A stretch of 64,000 bases of DNA from Mesobacillus subterraneus (GTDB lineage: Bacteria; Bacillota; Bacilli; Bacillales; Cytobacillaceae): the NCBI RefSeq assembly GCF_003937825.1, contig NZ_RSFW01000003.1, positions 1 through 64,000 on the forward strand, given 5' to 3'. The translations under genes were made by a program, and so were the position numbers. Numbering within the stretch: the first letter of the stretch is position 1; the number at the start of each line of letters is the position of its first letter. The notes under the pieces were generated by a model, which was given only the letters and a program-made list of their open reading frames with translations, was not told the origin of the DNA and did no database searches. This document shows, piece after piece, positions 51,302-59,758 of this stretch.

Positions 51302-51982
51302 TTATCCAGTTCCCTTCGTCATTCTCTTTTCCAGGCGGTTGATAATGTAGAGGATGATAATGGCGACGGCCGTCATGATAATGACGAGAATGTTTGCCAG
51401 TTCTCTGTTTCCGGCCAACAAGGCATCATAGATGGCAATCGGCATCGTCATCGTTTCATTCGGGATGCTTCCGGCAACCATGAGCGTCGCACCGAAATCT
51501 CCCAGTGCACGTGCAAATGAGAGGGTGATCCCGGCAGCAATGCCCCTCCACGCTAAAGGAATCGTAATGGTCAAGAAGATATTGAGCTCGGACCTTCCGA
51601 GTACCCTTGCCGCATTCAGCAGGGAAGGGTCAATTCCAGCAAATGCGGACCTGGCCGATTTGATCAGGTATGGTATCGACACCACCATCGCAGCGATGAC
51701 GGCTCCAGTTGGTGTGAAAACAATCGTCATGTCGAAAGTCTCTTCCAGAAACCTACCTATGGTACTTTGGCGGCCTAAAAGCACAAGCAGGTAATAGCCG
51801 AGGACAGTTGGCGGCAAAACGATCGGCAAGGTAATCAGCGTGTCAAGAATGTCGGCTATTTTTCCATTCGAGCGATTAAGATAATAAGCAATTGGAATCC
51901 CGATGATAAAAGCAAATAGAGTTGCTGTGAGAGCAACCCTAAATGATAAAAATAATGGGAATAAATTGATGCTTTCGGTCAT
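51302..51982 (-). CDS. modB: Molybdate ABC transporter permease
   Basis: This 226-residue membrane permease has five or six helices. The EAA-type cytoplasmic loop is in LLNAARVLGRSELNIFLTITIPLAWRGIAAG. Further marks are LPTVLGYYLL and LSFARALGDFGATLMVAGSIP, the latter typical of ModB. The start is immediately after the modA stop, so the genes are coupled. Confidence 0.92.
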   Translation of the reverse strand: MTESINLFPLFLSFRVALTATLFAFIIGIPIAYYLNRSNGKIADILDTLITLPIVLPPTVLGYYLLVLLGRQSTIGRFLEETFDMTIVFTPTGAVIAAMVVSIPYLIKSARSAFAGIDPSLLNAARVLGRSELNIFLTITIPLAWRGIAAGITLSFARALGDFGATLMVAGSIPNETMTMPIAIYDALLAGNRELANILVIIMTAVAIIILYIINRLEKRMTKGTG

Positions 51983-52771
51983 TTACTTCCCCTCCGGAAT
52001 GGTAAAGCCATAACTCTCCATGATCGGTTTTCCAGTCGGACCCTTGATAAAATCAATGAAGTCCTTCGCCAGCTTTTCCTGTTTTGTCCGCTTGATGACA
52101 GCGATTGACTGTTCAAGTGGCTCATGCATGTTGTCATCAATAAGGTGGAAATTCAAATCATCTTCCCGGTGGAGGGATAATGCGATTATTCCAGCCTCAG
52201 CATTTCCTGTTTCAATAAATGTCAGCGTGTCAGATATATTTCGTCCATAGACGAGTTTGCCCTCAATTTGATCCCAGATCCCGGCGGCTTCCAATGCCTG
52301 CTTGGCTGCCAGTCCATATGGAGCATGCTCAGGGTTGGCAATGGCAATCTTCTTCACTTCAGGTTTCTGTAAATCATCCAAAGTTTCGACTAATAGGGGT
52401 CTCTTGGCTAATGTCGAAATGCCGATTCTGCCAAAGGCGTACGTCGTTTGTGACTCAGGAATGATAAGATCCTTTTCTTTCAACTGGTCGACGAACGAAA
52501 TGTTTGCAGCTGCGAAGATATCAAAAGGAGCACCATTTTCAATCTGGTCCGCCAGCTGTCCTGAGGAACCAAAAGAGAAGGTTACTTTTGCTCCAGTCTC
52601 TTTCTCAAAGAGAGGTCCAATATCTTTAAAGGCCACTGCCAAGTCAGATGCAGCCGCAATTTTAATTTCCGCTGGCTGAGTTTCGTTCGCGTCGTTTTTA
52701 CTGCAGCCACTGATTAATATACCGGCCAATAGAGCCAAGGAGATCATTATGTAGGAAGTTTTCTTTTTCAC
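51983..52771 (-). CDS. modA: Molybdate-binding lipoprotein
   Basis: This 262-residue extracellular binding protein has a lipoprotein signal peptide ending in ILISGC, with Cys23 as the lipid site. The mature part has the ModA pattern: IKIAAASDLAVAFKDIGPLFEKETGAKVTF, SFGSSGQLADQIENGAPFDIFAAA and YGRNISDTLTFIETGNAEAG. The start follows AGGAGTTAATC on the minus strand. Tungstate is also possible. No molybdenum-cofactor gene lies in the window. Confidence 0.92.
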   Translation of the reverse strand: MKKKTSYIMISLALLAGILISGCSKNDANETQPAEIKIAAASDLAVAFKDIGPLFEKETGAKVTFSFGSSGQLADQIENGAPFDIFAAANISFVDQLKEKDLIIPESQTTYAFGRIGISTLAKRPLLVETLDDLQKPEVKKIAIANPEHAPYGLAAKQALEAAGIWDQIEGKLVYGRNISDTLTFIETGNAEAGIIALSLHREDDLNFHLIDDNMHEPLEQSIAVIKRTKQEKLAKDFIDFIKGPTGKPIMESYGFTIPEGK

Positions 52772-53035
52772 CAGATTAACTCCTTCGTGCTAAGTAGATT
52801 CTAGATATCATTATAGAGGTTTATTTGCTGCTGGTACAATGATATTCTTCACAATCAAAACCACCGCAGGGAAATCGAATTATTTCTCGGGAAAGCGCAG
52901 GATTTGACTTTATTTTCGCTGATTGTCAGATTTTCGGGTTTTATGGCGAGGGGTACTTTTACCTAGACAATTGCTTCGTAATCCGCTAAGTTGTCAGTAT
53001 AGAAAGAAAATTCTAAAAGAGTAGGAGTGGGGAAT

Positions 53036-54841
53036 ATGGTTCAATTCAAGAAGCCGGATGTGGAGAATTTCTACCGTACCTTTAATATTCAAGCTTTTAC
53101 CGTAAGTCCTGATGAAAAGCAGCTCGTTTTCAGCACGAATTTGACAGGAAAATACAATCTGTGGGCAATGGATTTGCCAAATCAGTATCCTTATCCGCTG
53201 ACGTTTGTGGATCAGAGTTGCCAGGCGTTGACTTATTCGCATGATGGCAAGTTCATGGTCGTTGGCTTTGATCGAGATGGAGATGAAAATGGTCAGCTAT
53301 ATGCCATGTCTCCTGCAGGGGGCGAGCTGGTGCCGCTTCGCGTCGCAGAGGGTCATCGCCATATGCTTCCGTTTTTATCAAAGGATGATCAGCGACTTTA
53401 TTACACGTCTACAAAAGGCAATGAGACGTATTTGAATATTTATCGGTATGATCTCGAAAACGATGAAGAAAGCGTTGTTGTCGAAGGAAATGGAGCCGCC
53501 AGCATTCTCGTCGCCGTTGATGAGAATGAAGAGAACTTTGGGTATATCAAGCAATATGCGAATACATACTCACCTGGTTTTATTTTTCAAGATGGAAAGT
53601 CATACTCGGTAACACCTGAAACGGATGAACAGTTTACCGTGGGTGAAGGTGCGTTCGTCGAGAATCACTATTACTTTGTGACAACCTATGCTGGGGACAG
53701 GGCGTATCTAGCCAAGTTCAACCTGGAAACGCATGAGTTTTCCAAGGTGCTATCGATTGAAAAAGAAGAGTTTGGTGCCGTTCGTTATGACAAGAGCACC
53801 AAGAGTCTTTATTTTACAACATCACAGGGAGTGCAGGATTATCTGTATAAATATCATCTTGCAGACGGGAATTATGAAAAGGTTGAGTATCCGGCTACCA
53901 TCATTGTGGGCGGTCAGGTTGCGGAGAGCGGAAACCTCTATATTTTAGCAGGTTCTGCGACGAAGCCGTTTAATATCTTCCTTAAGGAAGCAGGAAGTTC
54001 AGAATGGAAGCAGCTGACCAATCTGGCTGTTCCTGGTGTGAAAGAGGAGGATTTGGCGGAACCAGAGGTCCTGAACTATTCTTCCTATGATGGCTTGATG
54101 ATGGAAGCTTTATTTTTCAAAGCAAAGGAAGACGTCAGCAACGGGCACGTGATCCTTTGGCCGCATGGAGGGCCACAGGCTGCGGAGCGAACCTTTTTCC
54201 GGGGTATGTTCCAGTTCCTGGTGAACAGGGGATACAGCATCTTCGCTCCGAATTTCCGTGGTTCCACTGGATATGGGCTGAAATTCATGAAAATGGTTGA
54301 AGGCAATTGGGGTGAAGGGCCGCGGCTGGACAATATCGCCGGTCTGGAATATCTGTATGAAAATGGCCTGGCTGACAGGGATAAAACATTATTGATGGGC
54401 GGAAGTTACGGCGGGTATATGGCATTATTGCTTCACGGCCGCCATCCGGAATATTTCAAGGCTGTTGTTGATATTTTCGGGCCATCGAATCTCTTCTCGT
54501 TCATTCAATCCGTTCCGGAGCACTGGAAACCGATCATGAACCAGTGGGTAGGCGACCCTGTGAAGGATTTTGATAAGTTAACTGAGTTTTCACCAATTAC
54601 TTACTTGGACCAGATGACAAAACCAATGCTGATCATCCAGGGCGCGAATGATCCGCGGGTTGTTAAGCAGGAATCAGACCAAATCGTAAAAGCTCTTCAG
54701 GAAAAAGGCAGGGAGGTCAAATACCTTGTGCTTGAAGATGAGGGCCACGGATTTTCGAAAAAAGAGAATGAGATATTGGTAAACAAGACGATTCTGGAAT
54801 TCTTTGACCAGTTTGTCGAGGCAAAGGTATTTGCTGAGTAA
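53036..54841 (+). CDS. S9-family prolyl oligopeptidase-like peptidase
   Basis: This 601-residue intracellular serine peptidase has an N-terminal beta-propeller (about 1-335) with repeated blades such as VSPDEKQLVFSTNLTGKYNLW and YSHDGKFMVVGFD. The C-terminal alpha/beta-hydrolase domain has the nucleophile Ser457 in MGGSYGGYMALL, Asp539 in GANDPRVV and His571 in DEGHGFSK. It probably cleaves short peptides or acyl-peptides. ATG at 53036 follows GTAGGAGTGGGG. It is a single unit with its own terminator. Confidence 0.9.
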   Translation: MVQFKKPDVENFYRTFNIQAFTVSPDEKQLVFSTNLTGKYNLWAMDLPNQYPYPLTFVDQSCQALTYSHDGKFMVVGFDRDGDENGQLYAMSPAGGELVPLRVAEGHRHMLPFLSKDDQRLYYTSTKGNETYLNIYRYDLENDEESVVVEGNGAASILVAVDENEENFGYIKQYANTYSPGFIFQDGKSYSVTPETDEQFTVGEGAFVENHYYFVTTYAGDRAYLAKFNLETHEFSKVLSIEKEEFGAVRYDKSTKSLYFTTSQGVQDYLYKYHLADGNYEKVEYPATIIVGGQVAESGNLYILAGSATKPFNIFLKEAGSSEWKQLTNLAVPGVKEEDLAEPEVLNYSSYDGLMMEALFFKAKEDVSNGHVILWPHGGPQAAERTFFRGMFQFLVNRGYSIFAPNFRGSTGYGLKFMKMVEGNWGEGPRLDNIAGLEYLYENGLADRDKTLLMGGSYGGYMALLLHGRHPEYFKAVVDIFGPSNLFSFIQSVPEHWKPIMNQWVGDPVKDFDKLTEFSPITYLDQMTKPMLIIQGANDPRVVKQESDQIVKALQEKGREVKYLVLEDEGHGFSKKENEILVNKTILEFFDQFVEAKVFAE

Positions 54842-54856
54842 GTTTTCACGAATGAT

Positions 54857-54888
54857 TCCCCGCTGACACTTGTTGGCGGGGAGTTTTT
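54857..54888 (+). terminator. Terminator after the S9 peptidase
   Basis: The stem TCCCCGC/GGCGGGGA is followed by GTTTTT. Confidence 0.8.
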
Positions 54889-55202
54889 GATTATCTTGCT
54901 TGAGTCGTCGGATATTCTATAAAGCCGCCTAAGAAATTTTCAACAGTTGAAAATAAAGCATGAAGGGAAGAAAAGCAGTTTCATTAACGCTTATTAAAGC
55001 ATTCAAAAGGAATTGGATAAAGGATGGCGCGGGTTTAAACATAAATATGTAAGATGTTAGAATCATTAAGGTGTCGATCCGGAGGGATTGGCACTATTTT
55101 TTGATTTTATCAACTTTTTTCAAAGTCTTGTTAAATTTTTCAAAATATTGAAACCTAATCCGATCCGAAACGTAATTACTTTTAACCTGGAAGGAGTAAA
55201 AA
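54889..55202 (+). other. Intergenic region with a solitary terminator
   Basis: No protein gene is visible. A terminator-like hairpin (GTGTCGATCC/GGATTGGCAC, then TATTTTTT) lies at 55071-55103, although no gene ends just before it. It could end a small RNA transcribed from about 54960-55060, or be a leftover of S9 read-through control. The AAGGAG for the next small gene is at the end. Confidence 0.5.
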
Positions 55203-55340
55203 ATGGAATACTTTGAAAGAGTAAAAGAAATTCAGCAGCTTCAATGGCAATTATTGATGGATTATTGGTATTTGCATACTGGACTTCTTTTTGCGGGATT
55301 AGTCTTTGTGGTGTTTTGGGTTTTGAGGAGAGGAAACTAA
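55203..55340 (+). CDS. 45-residue single-span membrane protein
   Basis: The ATG at 55203 follows GGAAGGAGTAAAAA. The peptide has a charged amphipathic N-terminus (MEYFERVKEIQQLQWQ), then one long hydrophobic helix (GLLFAGLVFVVFWVL) and a basic RRGN tail, as in small regulatory membrane proteins. The next gene, also with an N-terminal membrane segment, begins 37 bases later with its own AGGAG, so they may be an operon. I do not recognise the family. Confidence 0.7.
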   Translation: MEYFERVKEIQQLQWQLLMDYWYLHTGLLFAGLVFVVFWVLRRGN

Positions 55341-55376
55341 TGAGATTTAGGGAAACTTTTTAGAAGGAGTTATAGT

Positions 55377-56060
55377 ATGATTCCAACTGCAAACACTGCG
55401 CTTAAGATTTGCATTAGTCTTATAGCCCTCATGGCAATGATTTTCTATCTGGCAAAAACAAAAAATGTGGATGTTACATATCAGCAAACTTTGGGTAGTT
55501 TTGATCAATACCAGGACGTGGTTGAGGATTTTCTCAAACATCCATCTGATGAGAAACTTTCCGCAGTAAGTCATCATCAAGGTTCATTTATCTATCATTA
55601 TCAGACGCTAATAGACCATCAAACTGCATTTAACAAGGTTTTTAAAATTGAACCGATCCTGACTGAGCAGGAAATAGCTTTTTTAAAAGAATTAAAGAAT
55701 CAGGAACAGAAGCTAGATGAACAATTGATCGACACTACTTGGAAGGAAGTCTATATAGCTGCTGATTTTTCAGGATTATTAGAAGAAGCAGAGGAAAATG
55801 GTGAGTTCCAGTCTGAGACAATACAGATAAAAAAAACTGGAAGAGATTTATATCAAATCACGATTATTGGTACGTTTCGAACAGAGGATACAACCAATAT
55901 CCTAAGAAGATACTTTCTAATCGAAACAGAAAAAGGGAACTTCTATTGGGAAAAGCCTTCTGATTACTCCATAAAATTGAGCGACATAGAAGCAGAGCTC
56001 AAGATTGGGAGGAACAAATACAGTATAACGGGCAGAATCATTTCGAATCTGGATGAATAG
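55377..56060 (+). CDS. Hypothetical membrane-anchored protein
   Basis: This 227-residue protein has an N-terminal hydrophobic anchor (ALKICISLIALMAMIFYLA) and a soluble, mostly charged extracellular domain of about 200 residues with no cysteine motif. The latter part (TIQIKKTGRDLYQITIIGTFRTEDTTN) is beta-rich. It likely faces outward. ATG at 55377 follows AAGGAG. It follows the 45-residue membrane protein. Function unknown. Confidence 0.65.
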   Translation: MIPTANTALKICISLIALMAMIFYLAKTKNVDVTYQQTLGSFDQYQDVVEDFLKHPSDEKLSAVSHHQGSFIYHYQTLIDHQTAFNKVFKIEPILTEQEIAFLKELKNQEQKLDEQLIDTTWKEVYIAADFSGLLEEAEENGEFQSETIQIKKTGRDLYQITIIGTFRTEDTTNILRRYFLIETEKGNFYWEKPSDYSIKLSDIEAELKIGRNKYSITGRIISNLDE

Positions 56061-56182
56061 TGTTTGTAACTTTGTTCATAGTGTTACCTCTAAGAGGATT
56101 AGCTTTTTGTTTTTAGTGTTTAGAAATTTATAAGAATCTCCCTGGTGACGAAACTCCCAGGATTAGAAACGGAGGAAATATA

Positions 56183-56713
56183 ATGGAGAATCAAAATTCA
56201 GTTGCTAAACTGCTGCGCATCATCGGAATTGTCGTCATGATCGGTGGAGTTCTCTTTGCGTTGATGGTCGATACCAGCACACCAGAGGGCGGCCTGCATT
56301 GGGGGAGAACCTTGACTGTCCTGTTTTCCAGTTTTGTTTCAGGCATGCTTTTCATTGGGTTTTCTGAAGTCATTGCCCTGCTTCAAAAAATTCACCTTCA
56401 ACTCCAACAAGGCGGATCAAAGGCTTCCGCTACACCGGTAAACGAGCGCGAGGTGGAACAGCCACAGGAACAAACAGAGTGGCAGCCGTCACCGCAAGAC
56501 CTGGAAGACATCAGAGCACTTTACCACGGCCGAAAAATTACAAAAATCGAAGCATCGCCTTATCAAGACTATTGTGCCGTCCAGCTCGAAGGCGAAGCCG
56601 ACATTGAAGTCGTTGAGCTGGGAGGGTTCAAGCCAAAGAAAGTTTCTGCTGCTGCTAAACCTGACTTAGTAGACAGGATTCGTAAATGGTTTAACAATCT
56701 TCATTCATCCTAA
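56183..56713 (+). CDS. Hypothetical membrane protein
   Basis: This 176-residue protein has two N-terminal membrane helices (LLRIIGIVVMIGGVLFALMV and LTVLFSSFVSGMLFIGFSEVIALL), then a flexible Gln/Glu/Pro-rich linker and a small soluble C-terminal domain (about 115-176) ending in LVDRIRKWFNNLHSS. The start follows ACGGAGG. Similar two-helix proteins are found in other Bacillaceae, with unknown function. Confidence 0.7.
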   Translation: MENQNSVAKLLRIIGIVVMIGGVLFALMVDTSTPEGGLHWGRTLTVLFSSFVSGMLFIGFSEVIALLQKIHLQLQQGGSKASATPVNEREVEQPQEQTEWQPSPQDLEDIRALYHGRKITKIEASPYQDYCAVQLEGEADIEVVELGGFKPKKVSAAAKPDLVDRIRKWFNNLHSS

Positions 56714-56717
56714 GACA

Positions 56718-56768
56718 GGGGAGGCACCTTTGCAGATTAGAAGCAGAGGCCCGCCTTCCTCTTTTTAT
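56718..56768 (+). terminator. Probable terminator
   Basis: AGGGGAGGC (56718-56726) can pair with GCCTTCCT (56754-56761), with GCA/TGC pairing inside, followed by CTTTTT. Confidence 0.5.
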
Positions 56769-56861
56769 TTTCTTTAATTTACCTTTATAGGGGGAAACTT
56801 TCTGAGTATCCTTCAAAAAATAGGGAAAACAAATTCAGGTAAAGTAAAGGAGGAATACACA

Positions 56862-57545
56862 ATGGCAAAAGTTTTAGCGGTTTTATCAAGTGGACATAGG
56901 GATGAAGAAAACAATTATGAAACAGGCTGGTGGGGTGAGGAATTGTTTGCCCCTATGCTACTCCTTGAGGAAGCGGGTCATCAAGTCGATTTGGCTTCGC
57001 CACTGGGAGGCAAGCCGACTATCGATAAAATGAGCATAAGTGAAGAGTATGATCCGAATGGTACGTATAAGGACCTCTATGAATCAGGTAGAGCGGATGA
57101 AACACAAAAGCTGTCGAACGTGAATGCCGAAGACTATGATGTGGTACTCATAGTGGGCGGACATGGTGCGATGTATGACCTGGCGAAGAATGAAGATCTT
57201 CATAACATCATGAATAATGTTTATGACCGAGGCGGCATCGTCGCTGCAGAATGCCATGGTCCTGCTCCATTGGTATATGCAAAGCGACCGAACGGAGAAA
57301 GCTTTATCGAAGGTAAAAAAGTAACCGGTTATCCAGATGAAATGGAGCCGGAAGGTCTATTGGATATCCTCCCGTTCAGCCTCGAGCAGGAAATGCGGAA
57401 AATCAGCCAGTATGATCAAGGTGACCTTGAAAAGACAGGACATGCTGTATGGGCAGACGATCAACTAGTTACCAGCCGCGACCCATTTTCTTCCGAGTTG
57501 ATGGGTGAAGAGCTGGTGAAGGCACTAAATAAAAGAGAAAAGTAA
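56862..57545 (+). CDS. DJ-1/PfpI-family protein, Hsp31-like
   Basis: This 227-residue class I glutamine-amidotransferase-like protein has the nucleophile Cys in VAAECHGPAPL. The acidic partner is in GWWGEELFAP and the fold core in DYDVVLIVGGHGAMYDLA. The length and the WWGEELFAPMLLLEEAGH pattern fit the Hsp31/glyoxalase III-like branch, so conversion of methylglyoxal or repair of glycated proteins is likely. The start follows AAAGGAGG. A 55-bp palindrome begins 7 bases after its stop. It is unrelated to the broken DJ-1 gene at 42145 apart from the fold. Confidence 0.85.
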   Translation: MAKVLAVLSSGHRDEENNYETGWWGEELFAPMLLLEEAGHQVDLASPLGGKPTIDKMSISEEYDPNGTYKDLYESGRADETQKLSNVNAEDYDVVLIVGGHGAMYDLAKNEDLHNIMNNVYDRGGIVAAECHGPAPLVYAKRPNGESFIEGKKVTGYPDEMEPEGLLDILPFSLEQEMRKISQYDQGDLEKTGHAVWADDQLVTSRDPFSSELMGEELVKALNKREK

Positions 57546-57551
57546 GGCGAT

Positions 57552-57606
57552 AAAACAGGGGGACGGTTCTAGTGTTTTGAAAACACTAGAACCGTCCCCC
57601 TGTTTT
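57552..57606. repeat. 55-bp perfect palindromic repeat, copy 1
   Basis: Two perfect 27-bp arms (starting AAAACAGGGGGACGGTTC) flank a single central G. The copy at 60141-60195 is identical at 54 of 55 positions. Both start at or within a few bases of a stop codon. The element is likely a mobile or disseminated hairpin that also serves as a transcription end. Confidence 0.92.
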
Positions 57607-57625
57607 GGTGTTATATTTATTGAAA

Positions 57626-57652
57626 TGAAACCTGGAAAAAATCCAAATCGTC
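57626..57652 (+). promoter_or_regulatory. ECF sigma promoter (autoregulatory)
   Basis: TGAAAC (57626-57631), 17 bases, then CGTC (57649-57652) is the classic Bacillus ECF promoter form, closest to sigma-M/sigma-W type. It lies 22 bases before the ECF sigma gene start, implying self-activation. Confidence 0.8.
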
Positions 57653-57673
57653 TAATTATCAAAAAATAAGGTT

Positions 57674-58216
57674 GTGAACACATTGATTGATCCGGCAGAA
57701 AATCTAAATCGGGAAGAAAAGCTAAAATGGCTAATGAATGCCTATGGAAATGATGTTATTAGGCTTGCTTTTACATATTTAAAGCAAAAGGAATTGGCTG
57801 AAGATGTGGCGCAGGATGTTTTTATAAAATGTTATGAAAAAATGGATTCCTTTCGAAATGAATCATCCTATAAAACCTGGCTCATCCGGATTACGGTGAA
57901 CAGGTGTAAGGATGTGTTGAGGAGCTGGCATTATAAAAATATGTATATTACGAATTTTTTTAAACAACAGACTGTGCCTTCCCTTGATTATCAGGTTATT
58001 GAAAACCAGGAAAATGAATTAATAGCTAAGCACATATTAAAACTTACTATAAAGTATCGAGAAATCATTATTTTATTTTATTATCAGGATTTATCCATCG
58101 AGGAAGTCTCGGACTTGCTAAAGATTAACGCTAATACGGTGAAAACCAGGCTGCATCGAGGACGGCAAAAATTAAAAGAATCATTGGAAGGAGAGGGAAC
58201 AATACATGGAAAATAA
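57674..58216 (+). CDS. ECF-family RNA polymerase sigma factor
   Basis: This 180-residue sigma-70 family factor has region 2 (about 25-95: VIRLAFTYLKQKELAEDVAQDVFIKCYE, YKTWLIRITVNRCKDVLR) and region 4 (about 125-175: YREIIILFYYQDLSIEEVSDLL, NANTVKTRLHRGRQKLK). It lacks regions 1 and 3, as in ECF factors. GTG at 57674 or TTG at 57683 may start it; the ribosome site AAGG is weak. Its promoter at 57626 looks self-recognised. It overlaps its anti-sigma gene by 11 bases. Confidence 0.9.
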   Translation: MNTLIDPAENLNREEKLKWLMNAYGNDVIRLAFTYLKQKELAEDVAQDVFIKCYEKMDSFRNESSYKTWLIRITVNRCKDVLRSWHYKNMYITNFFKQQTVPSLDYQVIENQENELIAKHILKLTIKYREIIILFYYQDLSIEEVSDLLKINANTVKTRLHRGRQKLKESLEGEGTIHGK

Positions 58217-58967
58217 ATTGGAAAATTTAAAAGAAAAAATGGATAAAACCGTTTTGAAAGATGTGTATTTTGATGATAAGCATGCTAGGCATGTCTTGAA
58301 CACAATAAAAAAGTCGGAATTTAAAAAGCGTGAATTTCCGTTGAAGAATAAGTTTAACGCTTTGCTTAGTGTTTCGGTCGTTTCAATCTTGTTTTTAGGA
58401 ATTATCTATTTTGTTGGAATCCAGTTAAATTTATTAGATGGACCCGAAAGGAGACCGGCTGGTGAACCAAAGGAAACTCTGCCTTTAAAAGAGGAAGCAG
58501 CCTCTATAGAAGAAAATAAAGAAGCAATTAAAAAAATACTTGAGCTTGAGTTTACAGGTCCAGATGAGAAATTAATGGATTTAATGTGGAATCCCAAATA
58601 TAAGACTGTTGTTAATGGTCAAGAAGAGAATAAAGAATTCGATCAATATATAGAAGAGAAATATGGACCATATTTTACAGAGTCGGGTCTCCAGTCCTTC
58701 ATAGCTGCTTTTGGAGGGACTCAATACCACACTTTCGCTTACAATTCTGAATACCAGTTAAGTTTCAAGGATGCCATGATCGAGCAAAATGAGAATAACC
58801 CTAGACTTTTTACCTTTATTGCGAAGGTCGGTTATCAAAAGAACGGCGAGGAAGAAAAAACTGTGAATGTAGAAGGTAAGGTTTTGATCTCAACAGAAGA
58901 AAAAGGAAAGATTGGAGAATTTCAGTATGGAAACGACGAAGGTTTGTCGGATAAATTGAGAGAATAA
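58206..58967 (+). CDS. Membrane anti-sigma factor partner
   Basis: This 253-residue protein has a cytoplasmic N-terminus of about 55 residues, one membrane helix (ALLSVSVVSILFLGIIYFVGI, given by position about 59-79) and an extracellular domain. That is the layout of ECF anti-sigma factors. It overlaps the sigma gene, as such partners do. No zinc-binding HxxxCxxC is seen in the N-terminus, so it belongs to the non-zinc type. The external part may sense an envelope signal. The start follows GGAAGGAGAGG. Confidence 0.8.
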   Translation: MENKLENLKEKMDKTVLKDVYFDDKHARHVLNTIKKSEFKKREFPLKNKFNALLSVSVVSILFLGIIYFVGIQLNLLDGPERRPAGEPKETLPLKEEAASIEENKEAIKKILELEFTGPDEKLMDLMWNPKYKTVVNGQEENKEFDQYIEEKYGPYFTESGLQSFIAAFGGTQYHTFAYNSEYQLSFKDAMIEQNENNPRLFTFIAKVGYQKNGEEEKTVNVEGKVLISTEEKGKIGEFQYGNDEGLSDKLRE

Positions 58968-59003
58968 AATCAACTTTTTGTTCAACTAATTAGATATTAC
59001 TTT

Positions 59004-59036
59004 ACCCCTTTTAAAATTAAAAGGGGTCTTTTTTTA
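59004..59036. terminator. Bidirectional terminator
   Basis: The stem ACCCCTTTT/AAAAGGGGT is followed by CTTTTTTT between the anti-sigma gene and the convergent DinB gene. Confidence 0.85.
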
Positions 59037-59502
59037 TGTACTGCCTGACGATTAGGTCGGACGAAACTGGTTTAACCTCCACCTCTCTTGACCATATTGA
59101 TAATTGCCCCATATGATGAATTTCGTGGGTAATGATGTGACGTATGATCTTACCGTAAGTAAAGAAATGAGTATCACCTCTCTTACTGCTTATTTGAATA
59201 TGTTTTTTCTCATAATCCTTTGGCAAATTTAGTAGGAAATGTTCCGTTACATTCTTTGTAAATAGAGAATACCTTTCAACATCTTCCAGATTAACTATAA
59301 AGTCCTTCTCAGAATAGTGATAAGGTTCTTCAAGCATGTAATTTATCCATAAAAGTTCACAATCTATAACATGAATAAGGTTTTTTAGTATGCTGCCCAT
59401 ACCACCAACTCTCTCAGCTTGTAGCTCTTCTGTTGGAATGGACTTACACCATTTAAGCCATTCTTCTCTTACTTGCCAATTATAAAAAAACAAATCTAAC
59501 AA
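59017..59502 (-). CDS. DinB-family protein
   Basis: This 161-residue helical-bundle protein has the three-histidine pattern of DinB/YfiT proteins: LKNLIHVIDCELLWI and IRHIITHEIHHMGQLSIW. The C-terminal VSSDLIVRQYI also fits. The start follows AGGGAGGTAGC on the minus strand. The family is often a thiol-dependent S-transferase. The terminator at 59004 overlaps its 3' end. Confidence 0.85.
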   Translation of the reverse strand: MLDLFFYNWQVREEWLKWCKSIPTEELQAERVGGMGSILKNLIHVIDCELLWINYMLEEPYHYSEKDFIVNLEDVERYSLFTKNVTEHFLLNLPKDYEKKHIQISSKRGDTHFFTYGKIIRHIITHEIHHMGQLSIWSREVEVKPVSSDLIVRQYIKKDPF

Positions 59503-59700
59503 AATAGCTACCTCCCTAATGTTCTATAAAATATTTTAACAATAAATAATTTCTTTTGGTACTATTTGTTAAATATGCAAAAACTATTTAATGACTGTTT
59601 TGTAATGGATTTGTAAATTCATGAAGGAACTGAAACTGCTGAAAAATATAGATGGGCAAATTGTTTAAATTCAATATCAGTTTAACATTTTGGTGACATG

Positions 59701-59749
59701 CTCCTAAAAAGGTAATTAACGTATAGTGTGATAACTACCTTTTTAGGAG
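59701..59749 (+). promoter_or_regulatory. 14-bp-arm inverted repeat that sequesters a ribosome site
   Basis: CTCCTAAAAAGGTA (59701-59714) and TACCTTTTTAGGAG (59736-59749) are perfect inverted arms with a 21-base loop. The right arm holds the TAGGAG ribosome site of the gene at 59759. If transcribed, the hairpin would block translation. A TATAGT at 59722-59727 inside the loop leaves open that it is instead a DNA operator around the promoter. Confidence 0.8.
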
Positions 59750-59758
59750 TGATGTGTT

